A model generated the notes under the pieces. That model did no database searches. It had not been told where the DNA came from and saw nothing but the letters and a program-made list of their open reading frames with translations. A stretch of DNA of 64,000 nt from Herbidospora sakaeratensis (GTDB taxonomy: Bacteria > Actinomycetota > Actinomycetes > Streptosporangiales > Streptosporangiaceae). The position numbers and the translations under genes are program-made. Location of the stretch: positions 538,113-602,112 of the forward strand of contig NZ_BBXC01000011.1 of NCBI RefSeq assembly GCF_001570525.1, in the 5' to 3' direction. This document shows, piece after piece, positions 8,305 to 17,060 of this stretch. How positions within the stretch are numbered: position 1 is the first letter of the stretch; every line of letters starts with the position of its first letter.

Positions 8305-9978
8305 TTAAAGTTCACCTTCTGGAGCACCGGATTTAAGCACCGTCCCGGCTTCGTGGCCGAACAACTCGGCGACATCGGAAGGCAGCGGCGCACCATCGGG
8401 CAAATCACCATTTTCCGGCTCGCTGCCGTGGATTTCCTGACCGGTCGTCCGGCGCAGATCGGCGACCGTGGCCACGTCGGCGTCGGCCCGCGTCCAGTCG
8501 GCCCAGTCGGCGAGCGGCCCTGGTCCGCGCCGGTGGTAGACGTTGTGGTCGAGGCTGGCCATGTCGGCCGCGCCCTTGCGGCGGGTCAGATCGCGCACCG
8601 CCACTAGAGGCTCGGCGCCGGCTGCGGAAAGCACGTTGTTTCGCACCTCGACGCCACTCACATTCCAGGTCACTCCCGGCGTGAGTTGCTGCCGCGCGCC
8701 GTCGATGGCATAGATCTGGCGGCCTTTGTTGTCGGTTACGGTGTTGTTCCAGACCCGTACGTCGCTCGACTCGTTCACATAGACGCCGTGGGCGCCGTTG
8801 CCGGTCACCACGTTTCCGGCGATGAGCGCGCCGGCCGAGATCTCGAAATGGATCCCGTGGTGGGCGTTGTTCCGGGCCAGGTTGCGGGCGACCACCGCGC
8901 CGACGATCGACTCGTCGAGCCAGATGCCGGGGCCCCGGTTGTCCTCCACGAGGTTGCCGACGACCGTCATGCGCTTCGACTCGGTGATCTTCAGGCCGCC
9001 GGAGACCGGGGCCATCATGAAACGCTCCACGTTGTTGCCTCGGCTGACGTTGCCGACGATCGTCGCGTCGTCGGACTTGTGCCCGCCGATGCCCACCTGG
9101 CCGTTGCCCTCGAACAGGTTGTTCCTGACGGTGATCCGGGCGCCCTTCAGCGACAGGCCGGTGACCGAGGTCTCGGCGAAGACGCTGTTCTCGATCGTCA
9201 TGTCGTCGGCGAACGCCTTGACGGCGGCGATCCTGGCCAGGGAGGTGGCGTAGCGCCGTACCCCCACGCCCTTCAGAGACGACCCGTCGGCGCCCTCGAA
9301 GTAGAGGGCCTCGTCGAGGGTGGTGGCGCGGACCTCGCGGCCAGTGGGGTCGTCGCCGATGAACAGGCGGCCGGCCTGGTAGTCGACGAAGAAGGCGCCG
9401 GGGCCGACCTGCTCGGCGGCCCGCACCTGGGTCAGCTGCCGGCCGTCGACGAAGACCTGGTCGGGCCAGTTGGCCATCGGGTGCTCCGGATCGACCATGT
9501 GCCAGTCTTCGCCGCCGCCCGCGGTGAAGTCGGTGTTGTCGAACCGCACGTCCCAGCCGTCGCGACGCCAGCGGGAGCCGTCGCGCACCCAGCCGCCGAC
9601 CGGTTCGCTGCCGTCGAACCAGACGACCTCGCCGGGGTGGTTCTGGATGGCCAGGCGCTTGCGGAAGATCTCGACCTTCTCGTGGTAGACGCCTTCGCGC
9701 AGGACGATCGTCGAGCCCGCGGGGACGGTCTCCACGGCGTGGGCCAGGGTCCGCCAGGGGCCGGCGCGCTCGCCCCTTCCCGCGTCGTCGCCGTCGGGGG
9801 CGACGAAGAACGCGCCCTCGGGGACGGGGTAGTCGGCCTCACCCAGAGGGGCCGGCCCGGCCGTCTGCCACGACGGCTGGGCCGGGACGACGTAGCCGGG
9901 GCGCATCAGCGCGGCCCCGATCAGGACGCCCGCCACCGCGAGGGCGACGGCCCCCGCGGCGGCGAGCGGCCGCCTCAC
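8305..9978 (-). CDS. Exported right-handed parallel beta-helix protein
   Basis: The frame is open to 10197, but the start is taken as GTG 9978. That codon overlaps the stop of the upstream gene in a GTGA arrangement and is followed at once by a hydrophobic leader (RRPLAAAGAVALAVAGVLIG), giving 557 aa. After FFVAPDGDD the protein has repeated short strands of the type NNLFEGNGQVGIGGH, GNVVTGNGAHGVYV and VWNNTVTDNKG, typical of pectate-lyase-like beta-helices that bind or cleave polysaccharides. No lyase catalytic set could be assigned. It is paralogous to the protein at 37590-39941: both share a Gly-Asp-Asp opening, a trailing RDG-W-R-DGW segment and the helix core. It is coupled to the propeller gene upstream. 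Confidence 0.82.
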   Translation of the reverse strand: MRRPLAAAGAVALAVAGVLIGAALMRPGYVVPAQPSWQTAGPAPLGEADYPVPEGAFFVAPDGDDAGRGERAGPWRTLAHAVETVPAGSTIVLREGVYHEKVEIFRKRLAIQNHPGEVVWFDGSEPVGGWVRDGSRWRRDGWDVRFDNTDFTAGGGEDWHMVDPEHPMANWPDQVFVDGRQLTQVRAAEQVGPGAFFVDYQAGRLFIGDDPTGREVRATTLDEALYFEGADGSSLKGVGVRRYATSLARIAAVKAFADDMTIENSVFAETSVTGLSLKGARITVRNNLFEGNGQVGIGGHKSDDATIVGNVSRGNNVERFMMAPVSGGLKITESKRMTVVGNLVEDNRGPGIWLDESIVGAVVARNLARNNAHHGIHFEISAGALIAGNVVTGNGAHGVYVNESSDVRVWNNTVTDNKGRQIYAIDGARQQLTPGVTWNVSGVEVRNNVLSAAGAEPLVAVRDLTRRKGAADMASLDHNVYHRRGPGPLADWADWTRADADVATVADLRRTTGQEIHGSEPENGDLPDGAPLPSDVAELFGHEAGTVLKSGAPEGEL

Positions 9979-11606
9979 AGAACCGTCACCGACGCGCTGG
10001 TCGGGCTGGAGACGCGGTTGTTGTACGGGTCGATCGCGCGCACCCGGTAGGTGTGCGAGGCGCCGGGGGTGAGCCCGGTGTCCTGGCACGACAGGTTCGG
10101 CAGGTTCCAGAACACCGAGAACGCCTCGGCGGTGCAGGCCACCTGGCCGTCGTTGCGCAGCACCTCGTAGCGGACCTTGCGGTTGTCGAGGTCCCACGTG
10201 GCGCCCCAGCGGATGGTCACCTTGCCGCCGCCGTTGGCCTGGAGGGTCGGCGCGCCGAAGCCGGCCTGGATCGGGCCGCCGGTGTCGGGCTTGGTCTCGT
10301 GGAAGGTCCAGCGGGTGAGGCCCTGCTGCGCCACGTCGTTGACCTCGGTGAAGTCACCGCCGGCCCACAGGTAGGTGCCGTCGTTGGCCATCGCCCACGG
10401 GCCCTGGACCCAGGGGTAGGTGGTGCCGGGGGCCGAGTTGGGGAACCAGTGGAGGATGGTCTGCTTGCCGCCCTGGGCCGTGCCGGCGGGCTCGGCGAGG
10501 TAGCGGCGGTGCGGCTTGGTCTCGGGGAAGCCGTCGTTGCCGTAGTACGACTGCATGTTGCAGCGGTGGGCGTGGCTGCCGCTGTAGAGGACGCCGCCCA
10601 TCACCGAGATCGCCTGGGTCGCGCCGAGGCAGTTGTTGATCCAGATGCGCGAGCCGTTGTCGGGGTTGAAGGCCAGGCGGCCGTCGAAGGTGCCCTCGCC
10701 GTTGGCGCTGGCGTACATGCGGGTGCCGTCGGAGACGATGTCGGTCACCCACGAGCGGCTGGTGGAGCTGTTGGCCGGGATGTCGTTGCTGTTGAACGTG
10801 CCCTTGGAGCCGTCGCTCACGTTGACGGCCGACAGGCCGTGCTGCCGGACGCCGTTGATGCGGTCGAAGTCGCCGCCGACGATGAGGCGGTTGCCGGCCG
10901 GGGTCAGCATCATCGCGTTGACGCGCTTGTCGGCCGTCGGCGCCCAGGAGGTGAGGGCGGCGGTCGAGGTGTCGAATGCGGCCAGGCGGGTGCGGGTCTC
11001 ACCGTTCACGGTGGTGAAGTGGCCGCCCGCGTAGACGGTGCTGTCAGACACGGCGATGGCGCGCACCCGGTTGTTGAACACCGGCTTGAAGTCGGGGTCG
11101 AGGGCGCCGGTGGCGGTGTCGAAGGCCGCCATGCGGTCGCGCCGCGAGCTGTCGATCTTGTTGAAGTCGCCGGCGACGTAGATCTTCGAGCCGTCGGGCG
11201 AGGCCTTGATCTCCCACACCGTGTCGCAGCGGTAGGTGTTGGCGGCGATCTTGTCGCACTCGTTCTGCGCCTGGTCGTCGGTGAACGTCGGCGAGAAGGC
11301 CACCGGGTTCCACGGCAGCAGGTCGCCGGTGGCGGTGTCGAACGCGGCCAGCCCGACCCGCGGCACCTCGCCCGCGCCCCCCTTGGGGACGCCCGGCGGC
11401 CGTACGTTGTCGAAGTTGCCGCCCACGTAGGTCACCCCGTTGACGATCTCGATCGTCAGCACCACGCCGTCGGTCTGCCAGGTGGGCAGCGCGTCGGCAG
11501 TGACCGTGGCGACTTCCCCCGCAGCGGGGGCGGTGTCGGCCAGCGCGGCGGGAACGGGCGTCACCGCTAAGGCGGCGATCAGGCCCGATATCAGGGTCTT
11601 GCGCAT
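9975..11606 (-). CDS. Secreted delta-60-type beta-propeller protein with C-terminal Fn3 domain
   Basis: A 543-aa exported protein. The start ATG at 11606 has AAGGGGA six bases upstream and precedes a good signal peptide (MRKTLISGLIAALAVTPVP, cleavage after ...ALA). The mature N-terminus VTADALPTWQTDGVV is nearly the same as that of the 1397-aa protein (VTADALPTWQINGVV), so the two are close paralogues. Propeller repeats such as IYVAGDFNKID and VYAGGHFTTVNGETRTRLAAFD run to about residue 430. A fibronectin III domain (TIRWGATWDLDN ... HTYRVRAIDPYNN) closes it. It lies between the Wzy-like gene and the beta-helix gene in one minus-strand operon. The ligand is unknown. Confidence 0.85.
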   Translation of the reverse strand: MRKTLISGLIAALAVTPVPAALADTAPAAGEVATVTADALPTWQTDGVVLTIEIVNGVTYVGGNFDNVRPPGVPKGGAGEVPRVGLAAFDTATGDLLPWNPVAFSPTFTDDQAQNECDKIAANTYRCDTVWEIKASPDGSKIYVAGDFNKIDSSRRDRMAAFDTATGALDPDFKPVFNNRVRAIAVSDSTVYAGGHFTTVNGETRTRLAAFDTSTAALTSWAPTADKRVNAMMLTPAGNRLIVGGDFDRINGVRQHGLSAVNVSDGSKGTFNSNDIPANSSTSRSWVTDIVSDGTRMYASANGEGTFDGRLAFNPDNGSRIWINNCLGATQAISVMGGVLYSGSHAHRCNMQSYYGNDGFPETKPHRRYLAEPAGTAQGGKQTILHWFPNSAPGTTYPWVQGPWAMANDGTYLWAGGDFTEVNDVAQQGLTRWTFHETKPDTGGPIQAGFGAPTLQANGGGKVTIRWGATWDLDNRKVRYEVLRNDGQVACTAEAFSVFWNLPNLSCQDTGLTPGASHTYRVRAIDPYNNRVSSPTSASVTVL

Positions 11607-11616
11607 TTGGTCCCCT

Positions 11617-12891
11617 TCAGGGCACAGGTGAGACCACACCGGCCTCACGCGTATCGTGACGCTCCTCACGTCTCACAGGTTTACGTGTGATAACACAAGT
11701 CCACGCCACGATGAGGAACATCCAGATGGACGCGACGTTGGCCGCGCCCGCCATCTGATCGGCGGTCAAGCCGTCGACCACCAGAAACGTCATCAAACCG
11801 AGCAGCAGCGCCGCCTCGACCCGGACCTCCTGGACCCTGGTGAACGACAGGTTCACCGTCAGCACCACGACCAGGAGCAGGCCGAAGATCGCCGCGCCGA
11901 CGAGCCCGCCTTCGACGAGCACGTTGACGAAGATGTTGTGACCCCCGCCGAGCCCCAGGGCGTCGAGGAACAGCCCGCGCGCCGACGACATGCCGTTGCC
12001 GAACACCGGCCGGTTCATCACCGCCTGGTAGGCGAAGGTCCACAGGTCGGTACGCGAGTTGAGGCTCTCCAGCTGTTCGACGGTCTCGCCACGCGTGGCG
12101 AACTCCAGGAGCCTGTCGCCGAACAACAGCGGCAGCAGCACCAGGACCGGCGTGCCGACCATGATCACCTCGACCCGGCCCCGGGTGCCCCGGGCGGTGA
12201 GCAGGAACAACGCCACCCCCGCGAGGATGCCGACCGCCGCCCCCCGGGTGCCGGTGGCGACCAGCGCCGCCGCCGTGACGCCCGCCGAGCCGGCGTAGAC
12301 CGGCCACGGGAACCGGCGCGGCAGCCCGTTCGGCAGCAGGAACGCCAGGCACAGCAGCAGTGCGACGCCCAGGAACATGCCGGCCGTGACGGGATGCACG
12401 TAGAGCCAGTTGAACCGGTCTTGCGTGTTGGGCGTGCGTTTGAGCGGCAGCGCCACCCCGAACGCCACCGAGATCACGACCAGGCCGACGAACACGTGGG
12501 CCAGCCGGTAGAGGTCCTCGCGCCGGGCCCGGGTCGCGATCACGTGACACACGATCGCGGTGACCAGGAGCTGGCTCGCCCGCACGGCGGCGAACGGGGG
12601 GAACGGGGTCCACAACACCGACATGGCGCAGTAGGCCGCGAACAACCAGGCCAGGATCAACGCGGCCGGCGCCGCCCGCCGAGGGGCCCGCAGGCCGAAC
12701 CGGCGGTAGAGGTAGAGCGCGCAGAGGCCGTAGACGCCGATCTCCAGCAGGACGGTGGCGTCGATGCCGCCGCCGACCGCTTCGGAGACGTCACGCGACC
12801 GAAACTTGTAGTCGCTCGCGAGGATCATGCCGAGAGGCAGCAGGGTGGGCCACCACTGCGTGCGGAGCCGCCGGTGGCGCGCACCTCTCAC
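11617..12891 (-). CDS. Wzy/WaaL-like O-antigen polymerase or ligase membrane protein
   Basis: A 424-aa polytopic protein with about 10-12 hydrophobic segments. GTG 12891 is preceded by a G-rich SD. The Wzy_C region is recognisable: GTRGAAVGILAGVALFLL, then a long extracellular loop with LNSRTDLWTFAYQAV and GNGMSSARGLFLDALGLGGGHNIFVNVLVEGG, containing the conserved His of this superfamily. Such proteins join polyprenyl-linked repeat units on the outer face of the membrane. In a locus with Wzx-, Wzz- and initiating-transferase-like genes, polymerase is the more likely role; ligation to the wall is probably done by the LCP protein. It ends 10 bp before the secreted propeller gene, probably in the same operon. 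Confidence 0.8.
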   Translation of the reverse strand: MRGARHRRLRTQWWPTLLPLGMILASDYKFRSRDVSEAVGGGIDATVLLEIGVYGLCALYLYRRFGLRAPRRAAPAALILAWLFAAYCAMSVLWTPFPPFAAVRASQLLVTAIVCHVIATRARREDLYRLAHVFVGLVVISVAFGVALPLKRTPNTQDRFNWLYVHPVTAGMFLGVALLLCLAFLLPNGLPRRFPWPVYAGSAGVTAAALVATGTRGAAVGILAGVALFLLTARGTRGRVEVIMVGTPVLVLLPLLFGDRLLEFATRGETVEQLESLNSRTDLWTFAYQAVMNRPVFGNGMSSARGLFLDALGLGGGHNIFVNVLVEGGLVGAAIFGLLLVVVLTVNLSFTRVQEVRVEAALLLGLMTFLVVDGLTADQMAGAANVASIWMFLIVAWTCVITRKPVRREERHDTREAGVVSPVP

Positions 12892-12988
12892 GCCGGTCCC
12901 CCCGAATCGCCGCTCCGCTTGGTGACGTGTGCCAGCATACGAGCGGTTAATAACTTTTCACTATGGACCGGTTGAGAGGACGAGTCAG

Positions 12989-13885
12989 ATGAAGCTCCCT
13001 GAACCCGTGATGAACGCGGGCCGAACCGCCATCCGGGGCTGGGGCATGGCGACGGCGGCGTTCCGGCCCGATCCCGACTTCCTGCTCATCGGGGCCAAGC
13101 GCGGGGGTTCGACGTCGTTCTACTTCGCCCTGCTGGAGCATCCGAGGGTGATCCCGCTCTTCCCGGCGGCCGGGTTGCTGCCCAAGGCCAACCACACGAA
13201 GGGCGTGCACTACTTCGACTCCAACTACGCGCGCGGGATGCGGTGGTACCGCTCGCACCTGCCGAGCCGGGCCAACCGGGCGCGGGCCGCGCGCAGGGCG
13301 GGGGGCCCGGTGGTCGCCGGAGAAGGCTCGCCCTACTACCTCCACCATCCGCTGGCCGCCCAGCGCGCCGCCGGGAACGTGCCAACGGCGCGCGTCCTGC
13401 TGGTCTTACGCGACCCGGTCGAGCGCACGTTCTCCCACTACCGCGAGCGGGTGCGCGCGGGCGCCGAGACCCTGACGTTCGAGGAGGCCCTGGCCGCCGA
13501 GGAGTCGCGGACCGCCGGAGAGGAGGAGCGGATCATCGCCGATCCGGCGTACCTGTCCTACGCCCACGAACAGCAGTCGTACGTCGCCCAGAGCGAGTAC
13601 GCCCGCGGCCTGGAACGCTGGTTCGCCCACTTCCCCCGAGACCGGTTCCACATCCTGACCAGCGAGGACTTCTACCGCGACCCGCAGGCCGCCTGCGACA
13701 GGGCGGCGGAGTTCCTCGGGCTGCCGCCCGCGCCCCTGCCCGCGGCGGGCAAGGTCTGGAACGCCGCCGCCCCGGGCGACATCCCCGACGACGTGCGCAA
13801 GAGACTGGCCGCCCACTTCGCCCCGCACAACCGGCGGCTGGAGGAGATGCTCGGCCGCAGGCTCAGCGACTGGACGGCCGGCTGA
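12989..13885 (+). CDS. PAPS-dependent sulfotransferase
   Basis: A 298-aa cytosolic protein of the heparan-sulfate/NodH type. The 5'-phosphosulfate loop is FLLIGAKRGGSTSFYFALLE (about residues 31-50) and the 3'-phosphate motif is VLLVLRDPVERTFSHYRER (about residues 137-155). These place sulfate from PAPS on a sugar hydroxyl. ATG 12989 with GAGAGGA eight bases upstream is preferred over the further upstream start at 12929. It runs opposite to the neighbouring polymerase gene and ends in a 23-bp tail-to-tail overlap with the APH-like gene. Within this locus it suggests that the surface polymer is sulfated. A small-molecule or lipid acceptor remains possible. Confidence 0.85.
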   Translation: MKLPEPVMNAGRTAIRGWGMATAAFRPDPDFLLIGAKRGGSTSFYFALLEHPRVIPLFPAAGLLPKANHTKGVHYFDSNYARGMRWYRSHLPSRANRARAARRAGGPVVAGEGSPYYLHHPLAAQRAAGNVPTARVLLVLRDPVERTFSHYRERVRAGAETLTFEEALAAEESRTAGEEERIIADPAYLSYAHEQQSYVAQSEYARGLERWFAHFPRDRFHILTSEDFYRDPQAACDRAAEFLGLPPAPLPAAGKVWNAAAPGDIPDDVRKRLAAHFAPHNRRLEEMLGRRLSDWTAG

Positions 13886-14720
13886 GCACCTCCAGCGCCG
13901 CGAGCAGGCCGCCGTTGAGCGGCAGGTCGTCGCTGCGCCTGGAGATGACGGCCTCCCAGTGGGCGGCCGCCTCGGCGTATCCCGTGGGCACCGGGTCGAC
14001 CCCGAACAGGGTCGTCTCGGCGGCCCGGTAGTAGACCTCGTCGGCGCCGGGGGGCGCCCAGGCGGCGTCCTCCCAGTCGATCAGCCACGGCGTCCTGCCC
14101 CGGGTCCGGCGCAGGTTCCACGGGGTGAGGTCGCCGTGCATCGGCAGCCAGTGGTCGGGCGTGCCGGGGGGTTTGGGCAGCTTGGCGAGCAGGCGCTGGA
14201 TGCGGCCCGTCAGGTCGACGACGTCGACGCCCCGGAACGGACGGGCCGGGACCGGCTCCATCGCGGAGATCAGCAACCACGACGGGCGCTGCCCGAGCAC
14301 CACCGGGGCCCGGAAGCCGTCGCCGCCGTCGAGCAGCCGCAGCACCTGGGCCTCGTGGTCGAGCCCGTCGCGCACTTTCAGGAACCCGGCCGGACGGCCC
14401 TTCTGGAGCAGCAGGGCCGCCGCGCCGGGCCGGGACGCCTGCGGCCGCAGGTAGAGGGCGACCTCGTCGACCGGGCCGACGATCTCGGCGACCTCACGCA
14501 GGATCTGGTCCCAGCGTTCGACCGGGGCCTGCCAGCGTTCGCGCCTCCCGGGCAGCAGCCACGGGCCGGCGACCAGCACCGACCGGTGCAGGATCCGCTG
14601 GGCCAGCAGCGGGAGGGGCTTGGAGAAGGTGAGCAGCGACAGCCCGGCCGCGGCCGACCGGGCGTCGCCGACCGGGATCCAGACGTTGGCCCGGCCCGGC
14701 GGGTAGCGCACGAAACTCAT
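13863..14720 (-). CDS. Aminoglycoside-phosphotransferase-like kinase
   Basis: A 285-aa protein with the APH/choline-kinase catalytic motif LPMHGDLTPWNLRR followed by WLIDWEDAAWAPPGADEVYY, the Brenner and DFG-equivalent Asp residues. ATG 14720 overlaps the stop of the upstream glycosyltransferase (ATGA), which argues against the longer frame beginning at 14771. Because it is coupled to a glycosyltransferase within a polysaccharide locus, the substrate is more likely a sugar or lipid-linked intermediate than an antibiotic, but that is inference. A second protein of the same fold is encoded at 30677-31741. The N-terminus is short, so the ATP-binding lobe appears degenerate. Confidence 0.75.
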   Translation of the reverse strand: MSFVRYPPGRANVWIPVGDARSAAAGLSLLTFSKPLPLLAQRILHRSVLVAGPWLLPGRRERWQAPVERWDQILREVAEIVGPVDEVALYLRPQASRPGAAALLLQKGRPAGFLKVRDGLDHEAQVLRLLDGGDGFRAPVVLGQRPSWLLISAMEPVPARPFRGVDVVDLTGRIQRLLAKLPKPPGTPDHWLPMHGDLTPWNLRRTRGRTPWLIDWEDAAWAPPGADEVYYRAAETTLFGVDPVPTGYAEAAAHWEAVISRRSDDLPLNGGLLAALEVLSRPSSR

Positions 14721-15808
14721 CCGCGCAGGTCCAGGCAGAGTCTCTCGTAGCGGGCGGCGACGTCGTCCCACGTGTAGTGGACGCGGGCGCGCTCGCGGGC
14801 CAGGTCGCCCCGGCGGCGGCAGGCGGCTGGGTCGTCTTCGGCCTGCTCGATCACGGCCGCCAGGTCGTCGGGACCGCTGAAGAACGTGCCCGACTCGGCC
14901 AGCACCTCGCGGTTGAACACGACGTCGTAGGCGACCGTCGGCGCGCCCGCGCCCATCGCCCGCAGCAGCGAGGGGTTGGTGCCGCCGACGGAGTGGCCGT
15001 GCAGGTAGGTGGCCGACCCGGCGTAGAGGGCGTCGAGCAGGTCCTGGTTCCAGACGGCGCCGACCAGCTTCACCCGGTCGTCCTTGGCCGCCAGGTCGTC
15101 GATCTTCTTCACGTACTCCTCGGCGTAGGGCGCCGAGCCCACGACGACCAGCGGCAACCGGGCGGTGCTGCGCGAGTAGCCCTCGACGATCAGGTCGACG
15201 TGGTTCTCCGGCTCGAACCGGGCCACCACCAGGTGGTAGCCGCCGGGTTCATAACCCTCGGCCCTCAGCAGGTCGTCGTCGCAGCGTTCCTGGATGGGCG
15301 CGCCATAGGGGATCATGACGCTGCCGGCGGCGTAGGTCTCGCGGTAGTAGTCCTGGATCGCGGCGGCATCGGCGATGATCTGCTTCGACCAGCGCACCGA
15401 CAACTTCTCGACCGCCAGGTAGTAGCGCTGCCCTGCACCGTTCCACTTGGCCCGCTTCCACTCCAGCCCGTCGACGTGGGTGGCCACCGGGATGCGCGCC
15501 AGTTTCAGGAACGGCAGCAGGGGCGCGTTCGCCGCGTTGAACACCAGCGCGACGTCGGTGCGGTGCAGCAGCACATGGCCGACCGACAGCGCGGTGTGGC
15601 TGAGCGTCTCCATGATCTTGTGCGGCACGGCGGGCAGGTGGACGAGCGTCATCCCCTTGTACGCCGGGATCTTCTCCACCGCCCCCCGGCAGTAGACCCG
15701 GACGTCGTGCCCGGCGTCGGCCAGGCGGGCCCCGATCTCCTCGACGGCGGTCTCGAAGCCCCCGTAACGGGCCGGCACCCCGCGAGTCCCGATCATGGCG
15801 ATCCGCAT
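14717..15808 (-). CDS. Glycosyltransferase family 4 with N-terminal DUF1972 domain
   Basis: A 363-aa GT-B enzyme. It starts MRIAMIGTRGVPARYGGFET, the DUF1972 signature of rhamnosyl- and related transferases, and has a C-terminal GT4 nucleotide-sugar site (LVVARFEPENHVDLIVEGY ... GHSVGGTNPSLLRAMGAG). ATG 15808 with AAGGGG five bases upstream is the start. The open frame continues to 16540 but that extension reads antisense to the next gene and has no family match. Acceptor and donor are unknown; a rhamnose donor would fit the rml genes of the locus. It is translationally coupled to the APH-like kinase. Confidence 0.88.
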   Translation of the reverse strand: MRIAMIGTRGVPARYGGFETAVEEIGARLADAGHDVRVYCRGAVEKIPAYKGMTLVHLPAVPHKIMETLSHTALSVGHVLLHRTDVALVFNAANAPLLPFLKLARIPVATHVDGLEWKRAKWNGAGQRYYLAVEKLSVRWSKQIIADAAAIQDYYRETYAAGSVMIPYGAPIQERCDDDLLRAEGYEPGGYHLVVARFEPENHVDLIVEGYSRSTARLPLVVVGSAPYAEEYVKKIDDLAAKDDRVKLVGAVWNQDLLDALYAGSATYLHGHSVGGTNPSLLRAMGAGAPTVAYDVVFNREVLAESGTFFSGPDDLAAVIEQAEDDPAACRRRGDLARERARVHYTWDDVAARYERLCLDLRG

Positions 15809-15880
15809 GCGTCCCCTTCGATGGATGACAAGATGAACATCCAACCGTAAACGGTAATCAAACATTTGGATGCGGCAACG

Positions 15881-16999
15881 ATGGTTCGAGTGGTGATGGC
15901 CCACCCGTCGCCCGATCTCTACGGCTCCGACCGCATGCTCGTCGAATCGGTCCGCGCCCTGGCCGAAAAGGCCGACATCACGGTTACCCTGCCCACAGAC
16001 GGCCCTTTGTCCGATTTGATTCGCGCGGCCGGGGCCGAAGTCGAGATCCTGCCCGTGCCCGTGCTCCGCAAGGCCTACCTGAAGCCCGTCGGCCTGGTGA
16101 AGCTGGCCTGGGCGCTGGCCACGACACTCCCCCGCATGGTGTCCTACCTGCGGCGCGACCGTCCTTCTGTGTTGTACGTCAACACGGTCACCATCCCCTG
16201 GTGGTTGCTGGCCGGGCGGCTCGCACGGGTGCCGAAGGTCGTGTGCCACGTCCACGAGGCGGAAGAAGGGGTTCCCGGGCCGGTCAGACGGGCCCTGGCG
16301 CTGCCGCTGCGGCTGGCGCACACGATCATCGCGATCAGCCGGAGCGTGCGCGACCGAATCGTGGCCGACGGCGGCCCTGACGGGAAAACGACCGTCATCC
16401 ACAACGGCGTCGCCGGTCCCCCGCCGACAGACCCCCGCCCGGAACACGAGGGACACCTCGTGCTGGTCGGCCGCCTGTCGCCGCGCAAGGGCAACGACGT
16501 CGCCGTCGAGGCGGCGAAGCTCCTGGTAGACCGAGGTCACACCATCAGGCTGACGCTGGCCGGCACCATCTTCCCCGGCTACGAGTGGTACGAGGCCGAG
16601 CTCCGCGCCAAGGCCGCGGAGCTCGGGCCCGAGGTGGTCTTCGCGGGGTTCACCGACCCGGTGTGGCCGCTTCTGGCCACGGCCGACGTCGTGCTGGTGC
16701 CGTCGCGGGTCGAGCCCTTCGGGCTGGTCGCCGTCGAGGGCATGCTGGCGCGTCGCCCGGTGGTCGCCAGCGAGGTGCAGGGGCTGGCGGAGATCGTCGA
16801 AGACGGGAAGAACGGCCTGCTCGTGGCCCCGGGCGACCCGGTCGCGCTGGCCGACGCCGTCGAAACTCTGCTTAACGACTGGACCGCCGCCAAAGCCCTC
16901 GCGAACAGGGGTTTCGACGACGCGACGTCGCGATTCGGACTATTGCGTTACACGACGGCGATGGAGCGGGCGATTCTCGGGCCGGGGGCTGATGTCTAA
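15881..16999 (+). CDS. Glycosyltransferase family 4
   Basis: A 372-aa cytosolic GT-B glycosyltransferase. The N-terminal acceptor domain has AHPSPDLYGSDRMLVESV, the SxxYGSDRM form common in polysaccharide GT4 enzymes. The donor domain has VLVGRLSPRKGNDVAVEAA and the EX7E motif in EPFGLVAVEGMLARRPVVAS. Several starts are possible: TTG 15866 and ATG 15881 are in frame. ATG is preferred, although no strong SD is visible. It is divergent from the DUF1972 transferase, with 72 bp between start codons that must hold both promoters. The Wzz-like gene follows 61 bp downstream. Confidence 0.87.
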   Translation: MVRVVMAHPSPDLYGSDRMLVESVRALAEKADITVTLPTDGPLSDLIRAAGAEVEILPVPVLRKAYLKPVGLVKLAWALATTLPRMVSYLRRDRPSVLYVNTVTIPWWLLAGRLARVPKVVCHVHEAEEGVPGPVRRALALPLRLAHTIIAISRSVRDRIVADGGPDGKTTVIHNGVAGPPPTDPRPEHEGHLVLVGRLSPRKGNDVAVEAAKLLVDRGHTIRLTLAGTIFPGYEWYEAELRAKAAELGPEVVFAGFTDPVWPLLATADVVLVPSRVEPFGLVAVEGMLARRPVVASEVQGLAEIVEDGKNGLLVAPGDPVALADAVETLLNDWTAAKALANRGFDDATSRFGLLRYTTAMERAILGPGADV

Positions 17000-17060
17000 A
17001 CTGTGAACCGACTACTTCTTTACATGAAGAGGAATGCACAAGCGGGGAGAACAGGCATTC

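Noticed and set aside
9979-10197. N-terminal extension of the beta-helix protein
   Set aside because: It is antisense-like, Arg/Pro-rich and overlaps the upstream coding region; GTG 9978 in a GTGA overlap precedes a proper export signal.
13863-14720. APH-like gene called as aminoglycoside resistance
   Set aside because: Only the generic kinase motif supports it; coupling to a glycosyltransferase argues for a role in glycan synthesis.
15809-16540. N-terminal extension of the DUF1972 glycosyltransferase
   Set aside because: The extension reads antisense to the next glycosyltransferase; ATG 15808 with AAGGGG begins the conserved domain.
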